A stretch of 64,000 bases of DNA. Source: Flavobacterium ustbae (GTDB lineage Bacteria > Bacteroidota > Bacteroidia > Flavobacteriales > Flavobacteriaceae). Position numbers and translations under genes: made by a program. Shown piece by piece: positions 55,305 through 62,516 of the stretch (the stretch's first letter is position 1; each line of letters opens with the position of its first letter). The stretch covers positions 1 through 64,000 of the forward strand of contig NZ_RPOC01000001.1 of the NCBI RefSeq assembly GCF_003946915.1. Reading direction: 5' to 3'. The notes under the pieces are model-generated. The model did not search any database. It was not told where the DNA came from and saw only the letters and a program-made list of their open reading frames with translations.

Positions 55305-55338
55305 CAAAATTAAAGATTTAGACCATCAAATCCTTCAA
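55305..55338 (-). promoter_or_regulatory. Promoter of hupE-like operon
   Basis: Minus strand: TTG (55338-55336), 23-bp spacer, TAATTTTG (55312-55305), 50 bp before the start codon. Confidence 0.55.
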
Positions 55339-55393
55339 TAAAAATAAGTTAAATTTTATGAGAATTTTAAATTCAATAATTTAAAAATTGGGC

Positions 55394-55401
55394 TATATTT
55401 G
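55394..55401 (+). promoter_or_regulatory. -7 element of the TerB-like gene
   Basis: TATATTTG fits TAnnTTTG. It overlaps the upstream possible start codon at 55399, which supports the ATG at 55423 as the true start, 21 bp downstream. Confidence 0.6.
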
Positions 55402-55422
55402 TTTGATAAAAACTATTTAACT

Positions 55423-55854
55423 ATGCCATTTTCAGAATTATTTGATAACGAATTCAAACAAAGAAACAGAGGTCATTTCTCTGCAATTGTGCGCGTTGCC
55501 TTTGCTGACGGAAAAATAAGTAAAGAAGAACAAGAGTTTTTGGACAAAATTGCTTCGACTTTACAAATCTCTGAAGAAGAATACAAAGAAATCCTTGCAG
55601 ATCCTTGGAAACATCCAATAAATCCTCCTTATTTATATACGCAACGTTTAGAACGTTTGTATGATTTAGCAAGAATGGTTCACGTTGACCATCATTTGGG
55701 AGATTTGCAGGAAATAATGTTAACACGTATGGGACTTGCATTAGGTTTTACGCCAGGAAACGTAAATTATATTGTCTCTAAAGCGCTTTCTCTTGTAGAC
55801 AGAAAAGTAGATTTGGATACTTTCCTTTTCGAAATGGAGAATATGAATAAATAA
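55423..55854 (+). CDS. TerB-family protein
   Basis: About 143 residues from the ATG at 55423. All-alpha TerB fold: VRVAFADGKISKEEQEFLDKIASTLQISEEEYKEIL is the characteristic acidic metal-binding helix pair, and RLYDLARMVHVDHHLGDLQEIML the second. TerB-like domains are linked to tellurite and stress responses and to envelope complexes, but the role of this single-domain form is unknown. Confidence 0.85.
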   Translation: MPFSELFDNEFKQRNRGHFSAIVRVAFADGKISKEEQEFLDKIASTLQISEEEYKEILADPWKHPINPPYLYTQRLERLYDLARMVHVDHHLGDLQEIMLTRMGLALGFTPGNVNYIVSKALSLVDRKVDLDTFLFEMENMNK

Positions 55855-55858
55855 TTTT

Positions 55859-56141
55859 TAGTATTCAGTGTTCAGTTTTTTAGTGTTCAGTTATATACTG
55901 ATTCCTGAATTGAAATCTAAAAAATTAAATTATAAACCCGATAGATTCGAAAATCTATCGGGTTTATGTTTTTTTACTGAAATGCTACCAACCAATTGTA
56001 CCACGCGGAACAAGTTGCTGTGATATAGTGAATTGTTTTTTAACCATTTTAAACCCGACAGGTTTTAAAACCTGTCGGGTTTTATTGTGACTGTAAACTA
56101 TAAACTGTTACTGAACACTAAAAACCTGAATACTGAACACT
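55859..56141. repeat. Convergent junction with nested repeats and two terminators
   Basis: GTATTCAGTGTTCAGT-like sequence (55861-55893) and its inverse (56109-56141) flank two hairpins: AAACCCGATAGATT (55934-55947) / AATCTATCGGGTTT (55952-55965) and a perfect 32-nt palindrome from 56051 to 56082 (AAACCCGACAGGTTTT and its complement). The hairpins can end the TerB-like and fbp transcripts. Confidence 0.82.
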
Positions 56142-56142
56142 T

Positions 56143-57147
56143 TTATTCAGCCGCCATAAACTCCTCTGCTTTTTCTACCATATTATAGCTTCCACAGAAA
56201 AAAGGTACTCTTTGATGCAGTTCTGTTGGTTGAATTTCCATAATTCTTCCAAAACCGTCTGTTGCTTTTCCTCCTGCCTGTTCTGCTAGAAATGCCATCG
56301 GATTACATTCGTAAAGCAAACGTAACTTTCCTTTTGGCGCTTTAGAACTTGTCGGATAAATATAGACACCGCCTTTAATCATATTTCGATGAAAATCAGC
56401 TACCAGGCTCCCAATATATCTCGAAGTATACGGTCTGTCTCCTTCTTCACGCTGGCAGTATTTAATGTAATTTTTTACCCCTTGCGGAAAATGAACATAA
56501 TTCCCTTCGTTTACCGAGTAAATATTTCCATTTTCTGGAAATTTCATGTTCGGATGCGAAAGATAAAATGTACCTATCGCCGGATTTAGTGTAAAACCAT
56601 TCACCCCATGTCCAGTAGTATACACAAGCATAGTCGAAGTTCCATAAATTACGTAGCCTGCTGCAACTTGATTGATTCCCGGTTGTAAAAAATCCTCGCT
56701 AGTTACCGGGGTTCCTATTGGAGTCACTCTTCTGAAAACAGAAAAGATAGTTCCTACAGAAACATTTACATCAATGTTTGAAGATCCGTCTAGCGGATCC
56801 ATTAAGATAACGTACTTATTATTATGACAGTTGTCGCTCCCCTGAACTGTTATAAAATCGTCGTTTTCTTCTGAAGCAATACCACAGACAATCTCACGGT
56901 TTATTAACGTCTGGATAAATACTTCGTTTGCATAGACATCTAATTTTTGCTGGTCTTCTCCTTGGATATTCTGCTCACCAGCGGCGCCAATAATATCTAC
57001 TAAACCTGCTTGATTAACTTTATGATTGACAACCTTAGCGGCCAATCGAATAGAGTTAATAATTCGCGAGAGTTCTCCCGACGAATACTGAAATGCTTTT
57101 TGGTTCTCAATAATAAACTCTCCCAGTGTTTTATTGCGTTCTTCCAT
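56143..57147 (-). CDS. fbp: Fructose-1,6-bisphosphatase, class I
   Basis: A 334-residue gluconeogenic enzyme. [22 protein letters not shown] (about 113-134) is the metal-binding signature, SEENDD carries the second metal site, and [22 protein letters not shown] the substrate-binding C-terminal part. Complete length. Confidence 0.96.
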   Translation of the reverse strand: MEERNKTLGEFIIENQKAFQYSSGELSRIINSIRLAAKVVNHKVNQAGLVDIIGAAGEQNIQGEDQQKLDVYANEVFIQTLINREIVCGIASEENDDFITVQGSDNCHNNKYVILMDPLDGSSNIDVNVSVGTIFSVFRRVTPIGTPVTSEDFLQPGINQVAAGYVIYGTSTMLVYTTGHGVNGFTLNPAIGTFYLSHPNMKFPENGNIYSVNEGNYVHFPQGVKNYIKYCQREEGDRPYTSRYIGSLVADFHRNMIKGGVYIYPTSSKAPKGKLRLLYECNPMAFLAEQAGGKATDGFGRIMEIQPTELHQRVPFFCGSYNMVEKAEEFMAAE

Positions 57148-57318
57148 TTCTAAATCGTTATAGTTTTATTTTTAAGTCACAAATATCGTCTATTTTGTGA
57201 GAATGATTTAAAAATTATTTTGTTAGTTTGCTACTATTGTATATTTGCTAATTATCTGCAAAAAGCAACAGATAATTCGATGCTTTTTTAGATAATAAAT
57301 AATTAAAAATACGAATAC

Positions 57319-57807
57319 ATGAATATTAGAAAAGGAAATCCTGAAGACATGAAATCGGTGTTGGAGCTTATTCAGGAGCTGGCAATATTCGAAAAAGAAC
57401 CTGAAGCTGTCGTTATTACAGAGGAAGATTTAGTACGCGACGGTTTTGGAGAAAAACCATTATTCCAGGTTTTTGTCGCAGAGATTGAAAACGAAGAAAA
57501 ACAGAAGGAAATTGTTGGAATAGCCTTGTACTATTATCGCTATTCTACTTGGAAAGGAAAGACCATTCATCTTGAAGATTTGATTGTAAAAGAAAAAATG
57601 CGCGGCACTGGTTTGGGTTCTGCCCTTTATGCTGAAATCATGAAACAAGGAAAAAGAGATAACGTACGAAGAGTCGAATGGAATGTTCTCGCTTGGAATA
57701 CTCCAGCGGTAAATTTCTATAAAAATTCTGGCGCTAAAATCTTAGACGACTGGCAAGTTGTTCAAATGGATGAAGCAGGTGTTAATGCGTTCTTAGAAAA
57801 ATTATAA
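57319..57807 (+). CDS. GNAT acetyltransferase of the diamine/spermidine (SSAT-like) group
   Basis: A 162-residue acetyltransferase. ALYYYRYSTWKGKTIHLEDLIVKEKMRGTGLGSALYAEI is very like the SSAT/thialysine acetyltransferase core; RGTGLGSALY is the acetyl-CoA loop. Followed by a GCCACGAATT repeat and aspartokinase. Confidence 0.85.
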   Translation: MNIRKGNPEDMKSVLELIQELAIFEKEPEAVVITEEDLVRDGFGEKPLFQVFVAEIENEEKQKEIVGIALYYYRYSTWKGKTIHLEDLIVKEKMRGTGLGSALYAEIMKQGKRDNVRRVEWNVLAWNTPAVNFYKNSGAKILDDWQVVQMDEAGVNAFLEKL

Positions 57808-57849
57808 AAAAAATTATTTAGCCACAGATTATTAGGATTAAAATGGATT

Positions 57850-57917
57850 TTTTTGCCACGAATTTCTCGAATTACACTAATTCTAATTCGTGTTCATTAG
57901 TGAAATTCGTGGCAAAC
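57850..57917. repeat. GCCACGAATT inverted repeat element
   Basis: TTTGCCACGAATTTCTCGAATT (57851-57872) and GTGAAATTCGTGGCAAAC (57900-57917) are inverted. An additional short GCCACAGATTATTAGGATTA repeat precedes it at 57822-57841 with its partner AATCTGTGGCAAAA at 57953-57966, again nested. Confidence 0.75.
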
Positions 57918-58026
57918 TACAACAGATTTTAAAAATCGTTTTTAATCTTTTAAATCTGTGGCAAAAGAAAAAAATAAGATTTCGCCCCAATCTGAAATCT
58001 AAAATCTAAAAATCTATAAATTAAAA

Positions 58027-59286
58027 ATGAGAGTATTTAAATTTGGAGGAGCATCGGTAAAAGATGCAGATGGAATTAAAAACGTATACGACGTTTTACA
58101 AAAAGTAGGTTACGAAGACGTAATTCTTGTAGTTTCGGCTATGGGAAAAACAACAAATGCTCTTGAAGTTGTAATCAAGAATTACTTTGAAAAATCGACA
58201 GAATTGAGTTCTTCTGTTCAGGAAATCAAAAAGTACCACAATCAAATCTTATTGGATTTGTTTGAAGACGAAAATCACGAAGTTTTTACAGCTATAAATG
58301 CTCAGTTTGCAGAATTAGAATATTTCTTAGCGCATAATAAATCTCCAAATTACAATTTTGTTTACGATCAGGTTGTAAGTTTTGGCGAATTGATTTCGAC
58401 TAATATCTTAAGCTATTTTATGAATTTCATGGGAATTCAGACGCAATGGCTTGATGTTCGTAATTTCATTAAAACCGATGCCAATTACAGAGATGCAGGA
58501 GTAGACTGGGAAGTTACACAACAAAACATCAGCAAAAATGTACCAAGAAAACAATTGAATATTACACAAGGTTTCTTAGGAGCAGACGAAAACAACTTTA
58601 CAACAACTTTGGGTCGTGAAGGTTCAGATTATACTGCTGGTATATTTGCATATTGCCTAAATGCCGAAAGTGTAACGATCTGGAAAGACGTTCCTGGAGT
58701 TATGAATGCCGATCCGCGTTATTTTGAAAATGCAAGTTTGTTGAACCAAATTTCGTATCGTGAGGCAATCGAATTGGCATTTTACGGTGCAACGGTTATT
58801 CACCCGAAAACATTACAGCCTTTACAGAAAAAAGAAATTCCTTTATATGTAAAATCGTTTATAAATCCGCTTCTAAAAGGAACTTGCGTTTCTAAAGGTG
58901 TCGATTTAGAACCTCAATATCCGTGTTTTATCGTAAAAAGAGAGCAGTTATTGATTTCTCTTTCTTCAATTGATTTCTCTTTTATTATGGAAGAAAACAT
59001 CAGCGAGATTTTCGGATTATTCCACGAATTTAAAATCAAAGTAAACTTAATTCAGAACTCTGCAATTAGTTTTTCTGTTTGTGTGGAAGATAAATTTGGA
59101 AACTTCCCAGAATTGAATGCGATTCTTTCTAAAAAGTTCAAAGTTGAATACAGCGAAAATGTAACTTTATATACGATCCGACACTTTACCGAAGACGCTG
59201 CCGAAACGGTTGAGAAAAACAAAGTAGTTTTATTGAAACAAGTTAGCCGTGAAACAATGCAGATTGTGACTAAAGAACTTAATTAA
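58027..59286 (+). CDS. lysC: Aspartate kinase
   Basis: A 419-residue monofunctional aspartokinase, first step towards lysine, threonine and methionine. FKFGGASVKD (4-13), TTLGREGSDYTAGIFAY and the KDVPGVMNADPR segment are conserved. Two C-terminal ACT-like units (about 300-410) probably bind the feedback inhibitor. The typical KFGGTS reads KFGGAS, as often in Bacteroidota. No attenuator was seen upstream. Confidence 0.94.
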   Translation: MRVFKFGGASVKDADGIKNVYDVLQKVGYEDVILVVSAMGKTTNALEVVIKNYFEKSTELSSSVQEIKKYHNQILLDLFEDENHEVFTAINAQFAELEYFLAHNKSPNYNFVYDQVVSFGELISTNILSYFMNFMGIQTQWLDVRNFIKTDANYRDAGVDWEVTQQNISKNVPRKQLNITQGFLGADENNFTTTLGREGSDYTAGIFAYCLNAESVTIWKDVPGVMNADPRYFENASLLNQISYREAIELAFYGATVIHPKTLQPLQKKEIPLYVKSFINPLLKGTCVSKGVDLEPQYPCFIVKREQLLISLSSIDFSFIMEENISEIFGLFHEFKIKVNLIQNSAISFSVCVEDKFGNFPELNAILSKKFKVEYSENVTLYTIRHFTEDAAETVEKNKVVLLKQVSRETMQIVTKELN

Positions 59287-59347
59287 TTTTCTTATCTTAA
59301 TTATTGAATTCCTTATAAAAGGTTTCATCTTAATTGGTGAAACCTTT

Positions 59348-59659
59348 TTATTTATTATCGTTTTTCTTCTTCAAGGATTTTACAATTTTCTTCAAATCCT
59401 TTATACTGTCACCCAGCTTTTCTTCTATTTCCTGAGGTTTTTTTTCTATTCGTTCGTCGTCTTCCTCAAAAATATCTACTGCGGTAATTTTGTAAAGTTC
59501 ACATATCTTCCTAATATAATTTGCCCACGAACTTCCGTCTCCTCTCTCTATTCTCGCATAAGTGGATTGCGAAATGTGCAAAAAATCTGCCACTTGCTCT
59601 TGAGACCAATTTTTAGACATACGTAATTTTTTTAACTTATTTCCTACAATTATATTCAT
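59348..59659 (-). CDS. XRE-family transcriptional regulator
   Basis: About 103 residues from the ATG at 59659. A clean helix-turn-helix (about 5-60) includes NKLKKLRMSKNWSQEQVADFLHISQSTYARIERG. The rest is a Lys/Glu-rich coiled-coil-like tail. The promoter -7 box (59674-59681) is only 14 bp upstream, which rules out the upstream ATG at 59710. It is divergent from the peptide-precursor gene and is a good candidate to control the cluster. Confidence 0.85.
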   Translation of the reverse strand: MNIIVGNKLKKLRMSKNWSQEQVADFLHISQSTYARIERGDGSSWANYIRKICELYKITAVDIFEEDDERIEKKPQEIEEKLGDSIKDLKKIVKSLKKKNDNK

Positions 59660-59673
59660 TAAATAACTTTTCA

Positions 59674-59702
59674 CAAATATAAACATAAGATTTAATTTAC
59701 AA
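59674..59702 (-). promoter_or_regulatory. Promoter of the XRE gene
   Basis: Minus strand: TTG (59702-59700), 18-bp spacer, TATATTTG (59681-59674). It implies a very short 5' UTR, so the regulator may be translated from a nearly leaderless mRNA. Confidence 0.72.
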
Positions 59703-59762
59703 TTATGCAAAATTTGATTTTAAATATTCATTTTTTGAATAACACTTTTCTTATACCATTTT

Positions 59763-59770
59763 TAAATTTG
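59763..59770 (+). promoter_or_regulatory. -7 element of the peptide-precursor gene
   Basis: TAAATTTG matches TAnnTTTG, 32 bp before the ATG at 59803. The nearest TTG (59735-59737) is 25 bp upstream, slightly longer than usual. Confidence 0.5.
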
Positions 59771-59802
59771 TTTCATATTAATTTTCTTAAAATTTTTAAA
59801 TC

Positions 59803-60048
59803 ATGGAAAAATCAGAAACTAAAATTAAAAAAATGAGTCTTACTAATCTTGAAGGAAAATTGACTTTAGAAGAAATGGAAGAAGTTATGGCAGGAAGTGG
59901 ATTTTTAACAAGTTGTGCTGGAGCAAGTGTAGGTCTTGCTTTAGGCTTTGCTGGCTTATGTGTGGGAGGAGCTTCAGTAATAGGGGCTGGTATTGGTGCA
60001 GCAAGCTTTATTTATGCTTCCGCACAATGGGGAGCAAGCTGTCGCTAA
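59803..60048 (+). CDS. Bacteriocin-like secreted peptide precursor (double-glycine-type leader)
   Basis: An 81-residue precursor. The leader (1-31) ends LTLEEMEEVMAG, which fits the C39-peptidase leader pattern with hydrophobic residues at -12 (Leu20), -7 (Met25), -4 (Val28) and Ala30-Gly31 at the cleavage site. The predicted core of 50 residues is Gly/Ala-rich with GxxxG-type spacing (GASVGLALGFAG, GAGIGAASF) and has three Cys at core positions 7, 22 and 49, ending WGASCR. A C39 exporter is encoded 2.5 kb downstream. No homologue is recognised by name; bacteriocin activity is inferred. Confidence 0.82.
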   Translation: MEKSETKIKKMSLTNLEGKLTLEEMEEVMAGSGFLTSCAGASVGLALGFAGLCVGGASVIGAGIGAASFIYASAQWGASCR

Positions 60049-60087
60049 TTTTCAAGATATTACGCTTATATTTATATAGTAATCAAG

Positions 60088-60116
60088 TAATTGCAACTTG
60101 TACCAAGTTGCAATTA
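60088..60116 (+). terminator. Hairpin after the precursor gene
   Basis: Perfect 13-bp stem TAATTGCAACTTG (60088-60100) / CAAGTTGCAATTA (60104-60116) with loop TAC, 40 bp after the stop. The T-run is weak (ATTT). It may act as a partial terminator or mRNA stabiliser, giving more precursor than downstream protein. Confidence 0.65.
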
Positions 60117-60134
60117 ATTTCTACAGAGAAAATT

Positions 60135-60350
60135 ATGAAATATAAAAAAAACATACTATTTATTTTACTAACAATTTCACTCTTTTACACTGGTCTTACG
60201 TTAAGTTGGCTTTTTAAAATAGAAAATTTTGACGATATATCATTTGCTGATTTTAAATATTCTATTGCACCATTTCTGTCGTCAATTGCAATATTTATTG
60301 GGTACAGAAAAGAAAGACAGAGGGCGTCCAATTTAAAAAAAGATGAATAA
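60135..60350 (+). CDS. Small membrane protein of the peptide cluster (possible immunity protein)
   Basis: A 71-residue protein from ATG 60135. A longer open frame starting at 59913 overlaps the precursor gene and is not real. Helices lie about 5-25 and 42-58, ending in a basic tail RKERQRASNLKKDE. The next gene overlaps its end by 8 bp (ATGAATAA). Position and size fit an immunity or accessory protein; no family recognised. Confidence 0.62.
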   Translation: MKYKKNILFILLTISLFYTGLTLSWLFKIENFDDISFADFKYSIAPFLSSIAIFIGYRKERQRASNLKKDE

Positions 60351-60972
60351 CTCTATTTTCAAATATCTTTTTCTTACTGTAATATTCATTTTAATTACCG
60401 AGGTAACAAATAACGCATTACAAATAGATTACTTGTTACAACGCCATCTTTTAAAGATACTATCATTAGAACAAGCAAATTCATATATAAGCTTTCATCA
60501 AAAATGGTACTGGCTAACTTATCTATTTATACCAATAATAATATTTATAAAAATTTCAATTATAACTGTTACCCTTCATGTTTGTTTATTACTAAGTGCT
60601 CGAAATTTAAAATTCAGTAAAATATGGAATATAGTTCTCAATGCAGAGTTTCTCTTTTTATTTGTATTTATTTTTAAAATTATTTGGTTTTTATTTTTTC
60701 AATCCACTTATACCTTATCAGATGTTCAGAATTTTTATCCACTCTCGGCTTTAAATATTGTCGGATATAACAACTTAGAACCGTGGTACATATATCCCTT
60801 GCAAACTCTTAATCTTTTTGAGTTTGCGTATATCATTTATATAGGTTTTCAAATTGGCCAAATAACAAATACAAATACAGATTATGGTTTAAAAATTGTG
60901 GCCATAAGCTATGTTCCCACATTGCTTTTATGGATTGTCACTGTCATGTTTTTTACGCTTAATTATTCTTAA
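60343..60972 (+). CDS. Multi-span membrane protein of the peptide cluster
   Basis: A 209-residue protein with about five membrane helices (6-24, 60-85, 98-122, 150-172, 182-205). It is rich in aromatic residues, with FYPLSALNIVGYNN and YPLQTLNLFEFAYI segments. It overlaps the 71-residue gene and so is translated with it. Candidate immunity or export accessory protein; identity unknown. Confidence 0.65.
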   Translation: MNNSIFKYLFLTVIFILITEVTNNALQIDYLLQRHLLKILSLEQANSYISFHQKWYWLTYLFIPIIIFIKISIITVTLHVCLLLSARNLKFSKIWNIVLNAEFLFLFVFIFKIIWFLFFQSTYTLSDVQNFYPLSALNIVGYNNLEPWYIYPLQTLNLFEFAYIIYIGFQIGQITNTNTDYGLKIVAISYVPTLLLWIVTVMFFTLNYS

Positions 60973-61140
60973 AAATAAAAACAGGTTAAAGCATTCTTTT
61001 TGCAGTATACTGTATAATACTTATACTCCATGGCATTAGATACTTTTCTACCATCCTGATCCTATTCTAATATTAGGACAGTTAGTTCCTATAGTTTACA
61101 AGATGTTAGTTATCATGATCAATAAAAGAACACAAAAAAA

Positions 61141-61659
61141 ATGAAAAAATTTCTAAAAGCTATTTTAGCATCTACCTTTATAATTATTTTTTCTTTATTG
61201 TTTTATAAAATTGTTTCTAAAATAACTGCCAAAAAAGAGCTTGAAAACACCATAAAGCACATTCCAAAATTCTCCTATTACGATATTCAAGGAAAGACTT
61301 TTGATAACCAAAACTTAAAAAAAGACACTTCGGTTGTTTTCATTTATTTTAATTCAGAATGTGATTTTTGTCAAACAGAAACCGAAATGATAAAAAGTAA
61401 TCTTGAAAAATTTAAGAAAGTTCAGTTAATTTTTATTTCTTCTGAAAATCTAAATAAAATTAAAACGTTTGCAAAAAATCATCATTTTACTAATTCTGCA
61501 AATATTCATTTTTTACAGGATAAACAATCAACTTTTACGGCAACTTTTGATGTGACAGGATTACCAACTATTGTAATCTACAATCAACAAAAAAAATTAA
61601 TCGCGAAAATAAAAGGTCAGATAAAAATTGATCATATTCTTGAAAAATTAAACCCATGA
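61141..61659 (+). CDS. Membrane-anchored thioredoxin-fold protein (CxxC)
   Basis: A 172-residue protein. One N-terminal helix (about 8-27) anchors a periplasmic thioredoxin/TlpA-like domain with active site CDFC (Cys74, Cys77) and the cis-Pro loop GLPT. Its ATGA overlap with the next gene (61656) shows translational coupling. In a locus with a three-Cys peptide it may form or break disulfides in the product. A 168-bp spacer before it could hold a promoter, but none was recognised. Confidence 0.82.
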   Translation: MKKFLKAILASTFIIIFSLLFYKIVSKITAKKELENTIKHIPKFSYYDIQGKTFDNQNLKKDTSVVFIYFNSECDFCQTETEMIKSNLEKFKKVQLIFISSENLNKIKTFAKNHHFTNSANIHFLQDKQSTFTATFDVTGLPTIVIYNQQKKLIAKIKGQIKIDHILEKLNP

Positions 61660-62498
61660 AAAAACTAACTTCTATTGCGATGCTTACCTGCTGGTATGGC
61701 GATTATCCATGGTATTTTCCATATTTTATTCATTCTTGTACTTATAATCCAACCGTTGATTTTATCATCGTTACCAATAATCTAAATACAATTCAGAACA
61801 AGCCACAAAATGTTAAGATTGTTTATAAAGCTCCCGAAGACATTCGTGATCTGGCTTCAGAAAAACTTGGCTTTACAGTAAATCTTCAATATCCATACAA
61901 ATTATGTGATTTCAAACCAGCATACGGTTTTATTTTTTCGGAAATATTGCACGAATATGATTTTTGGGGACATGGGGATATTGACATGGTTTACGGAAAC
62001 ATTAGAGATTTTATGACCGAAGAATTACTTTCTGAACATGATGTACTTAGCAGTCGTCACGATTTTATTACGGGCACTTTTTGTCTATATCGAAATGCAG
62101 AAATTACTAATAAGCTTTTTATGCAAAGCAAAGATTATCAAATGGTTTTTAGCAGCCCTGAACATTTTTGTTTTGACGAATGCAACTTTTTATTTTATGA
62201 GTTACAAAATGGTGCATCTATATTTGATTTTCCTGAGCGTATACAAAGTATGACTTGGGTTGTTAAACAAGCTGAAAAAGAAGGAAAAATTAAAGCTTTT
62301 TTCGATTTCATAATTGTGGAAGGATTACCGGGCGACGTAAAATGGGATAATGGAATTATTTTATACAAGGATGAATTTGAAGGTATGTATTACAATTTGA
62401 TTCGGTTAAAAAATGTCTGCAAAGATCACATCGCATTAAATCCTGTTCCAAACATTTTTTATTTCACACCTAATGACATTGTTAAAGATAAAATATAG
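61656..62498 (+). CDS. Glycosyltransferase-like protein (DUF6625 type)
   Basis: A 280-residue protein. N-terminal IAMLTCWYGDYPWYFPYFIHSC is followed by a Rossmann-like VDFIIVTNN. A DxD-type motif GHGDIDMVYGNI (Asp108, Asp110) fits a GT-A glycosyltransferase metal site. Family by resemblance to DUF6625. Starts with a 4-bp overlap with the thioredoxin-fold gene and ends 18 bp before the exporter. Its place among peptide-export genes suggests sugar transfer to the peptide or to a cell-surface partner; this is inference. Confidence 0.75.
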   Translation: MKKLTSIAMLTCWYGDYPWYFPYFIHSCTYNPTVDFIIVTNNLNTIQNKPQNVKIVYKAPEDIRDLASEKLGFTVNLQYPYKLCDFKPAYGFIFSEILHEYDFWGHGDIDMVYGNIRDFMTEELLSEHDVLSSRHDFITGTFCLYRNAEITNKLFMQSKDYQMVFSSPEHFCFDECNFLFYELQNGASIFDFPERIQSMTWVVKQAEKEGKIKAFFDFIIVEGLPGDVKWDNGIILYKDEFEGMYYNLIRLKNVCKDHIALNPVPNIFYFTPNDIVKDKI

Positions 62499-62516
62499 CC
62501 TTCATAAATAAATCTA

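Noticed and set aside
58027..58030. Possible lysine riboswitch or leader peptide before aspartokinase
   Set aside because: The 219-bp upstream region is filled by AATCT-type and GCCACGAATT repeats; no aptamer-like structure, Lys/Thr-rich leader peptide or terminator was found.
59913..60134. Upstream extension of the 71-residue membrane protein to 145 residues
   Set aside because: It overlaps the precursor gene in another frame and gives a Cys/Arg-rich nonsense N-terminus; the ATG at 60135 begins the hydrophobic domain.
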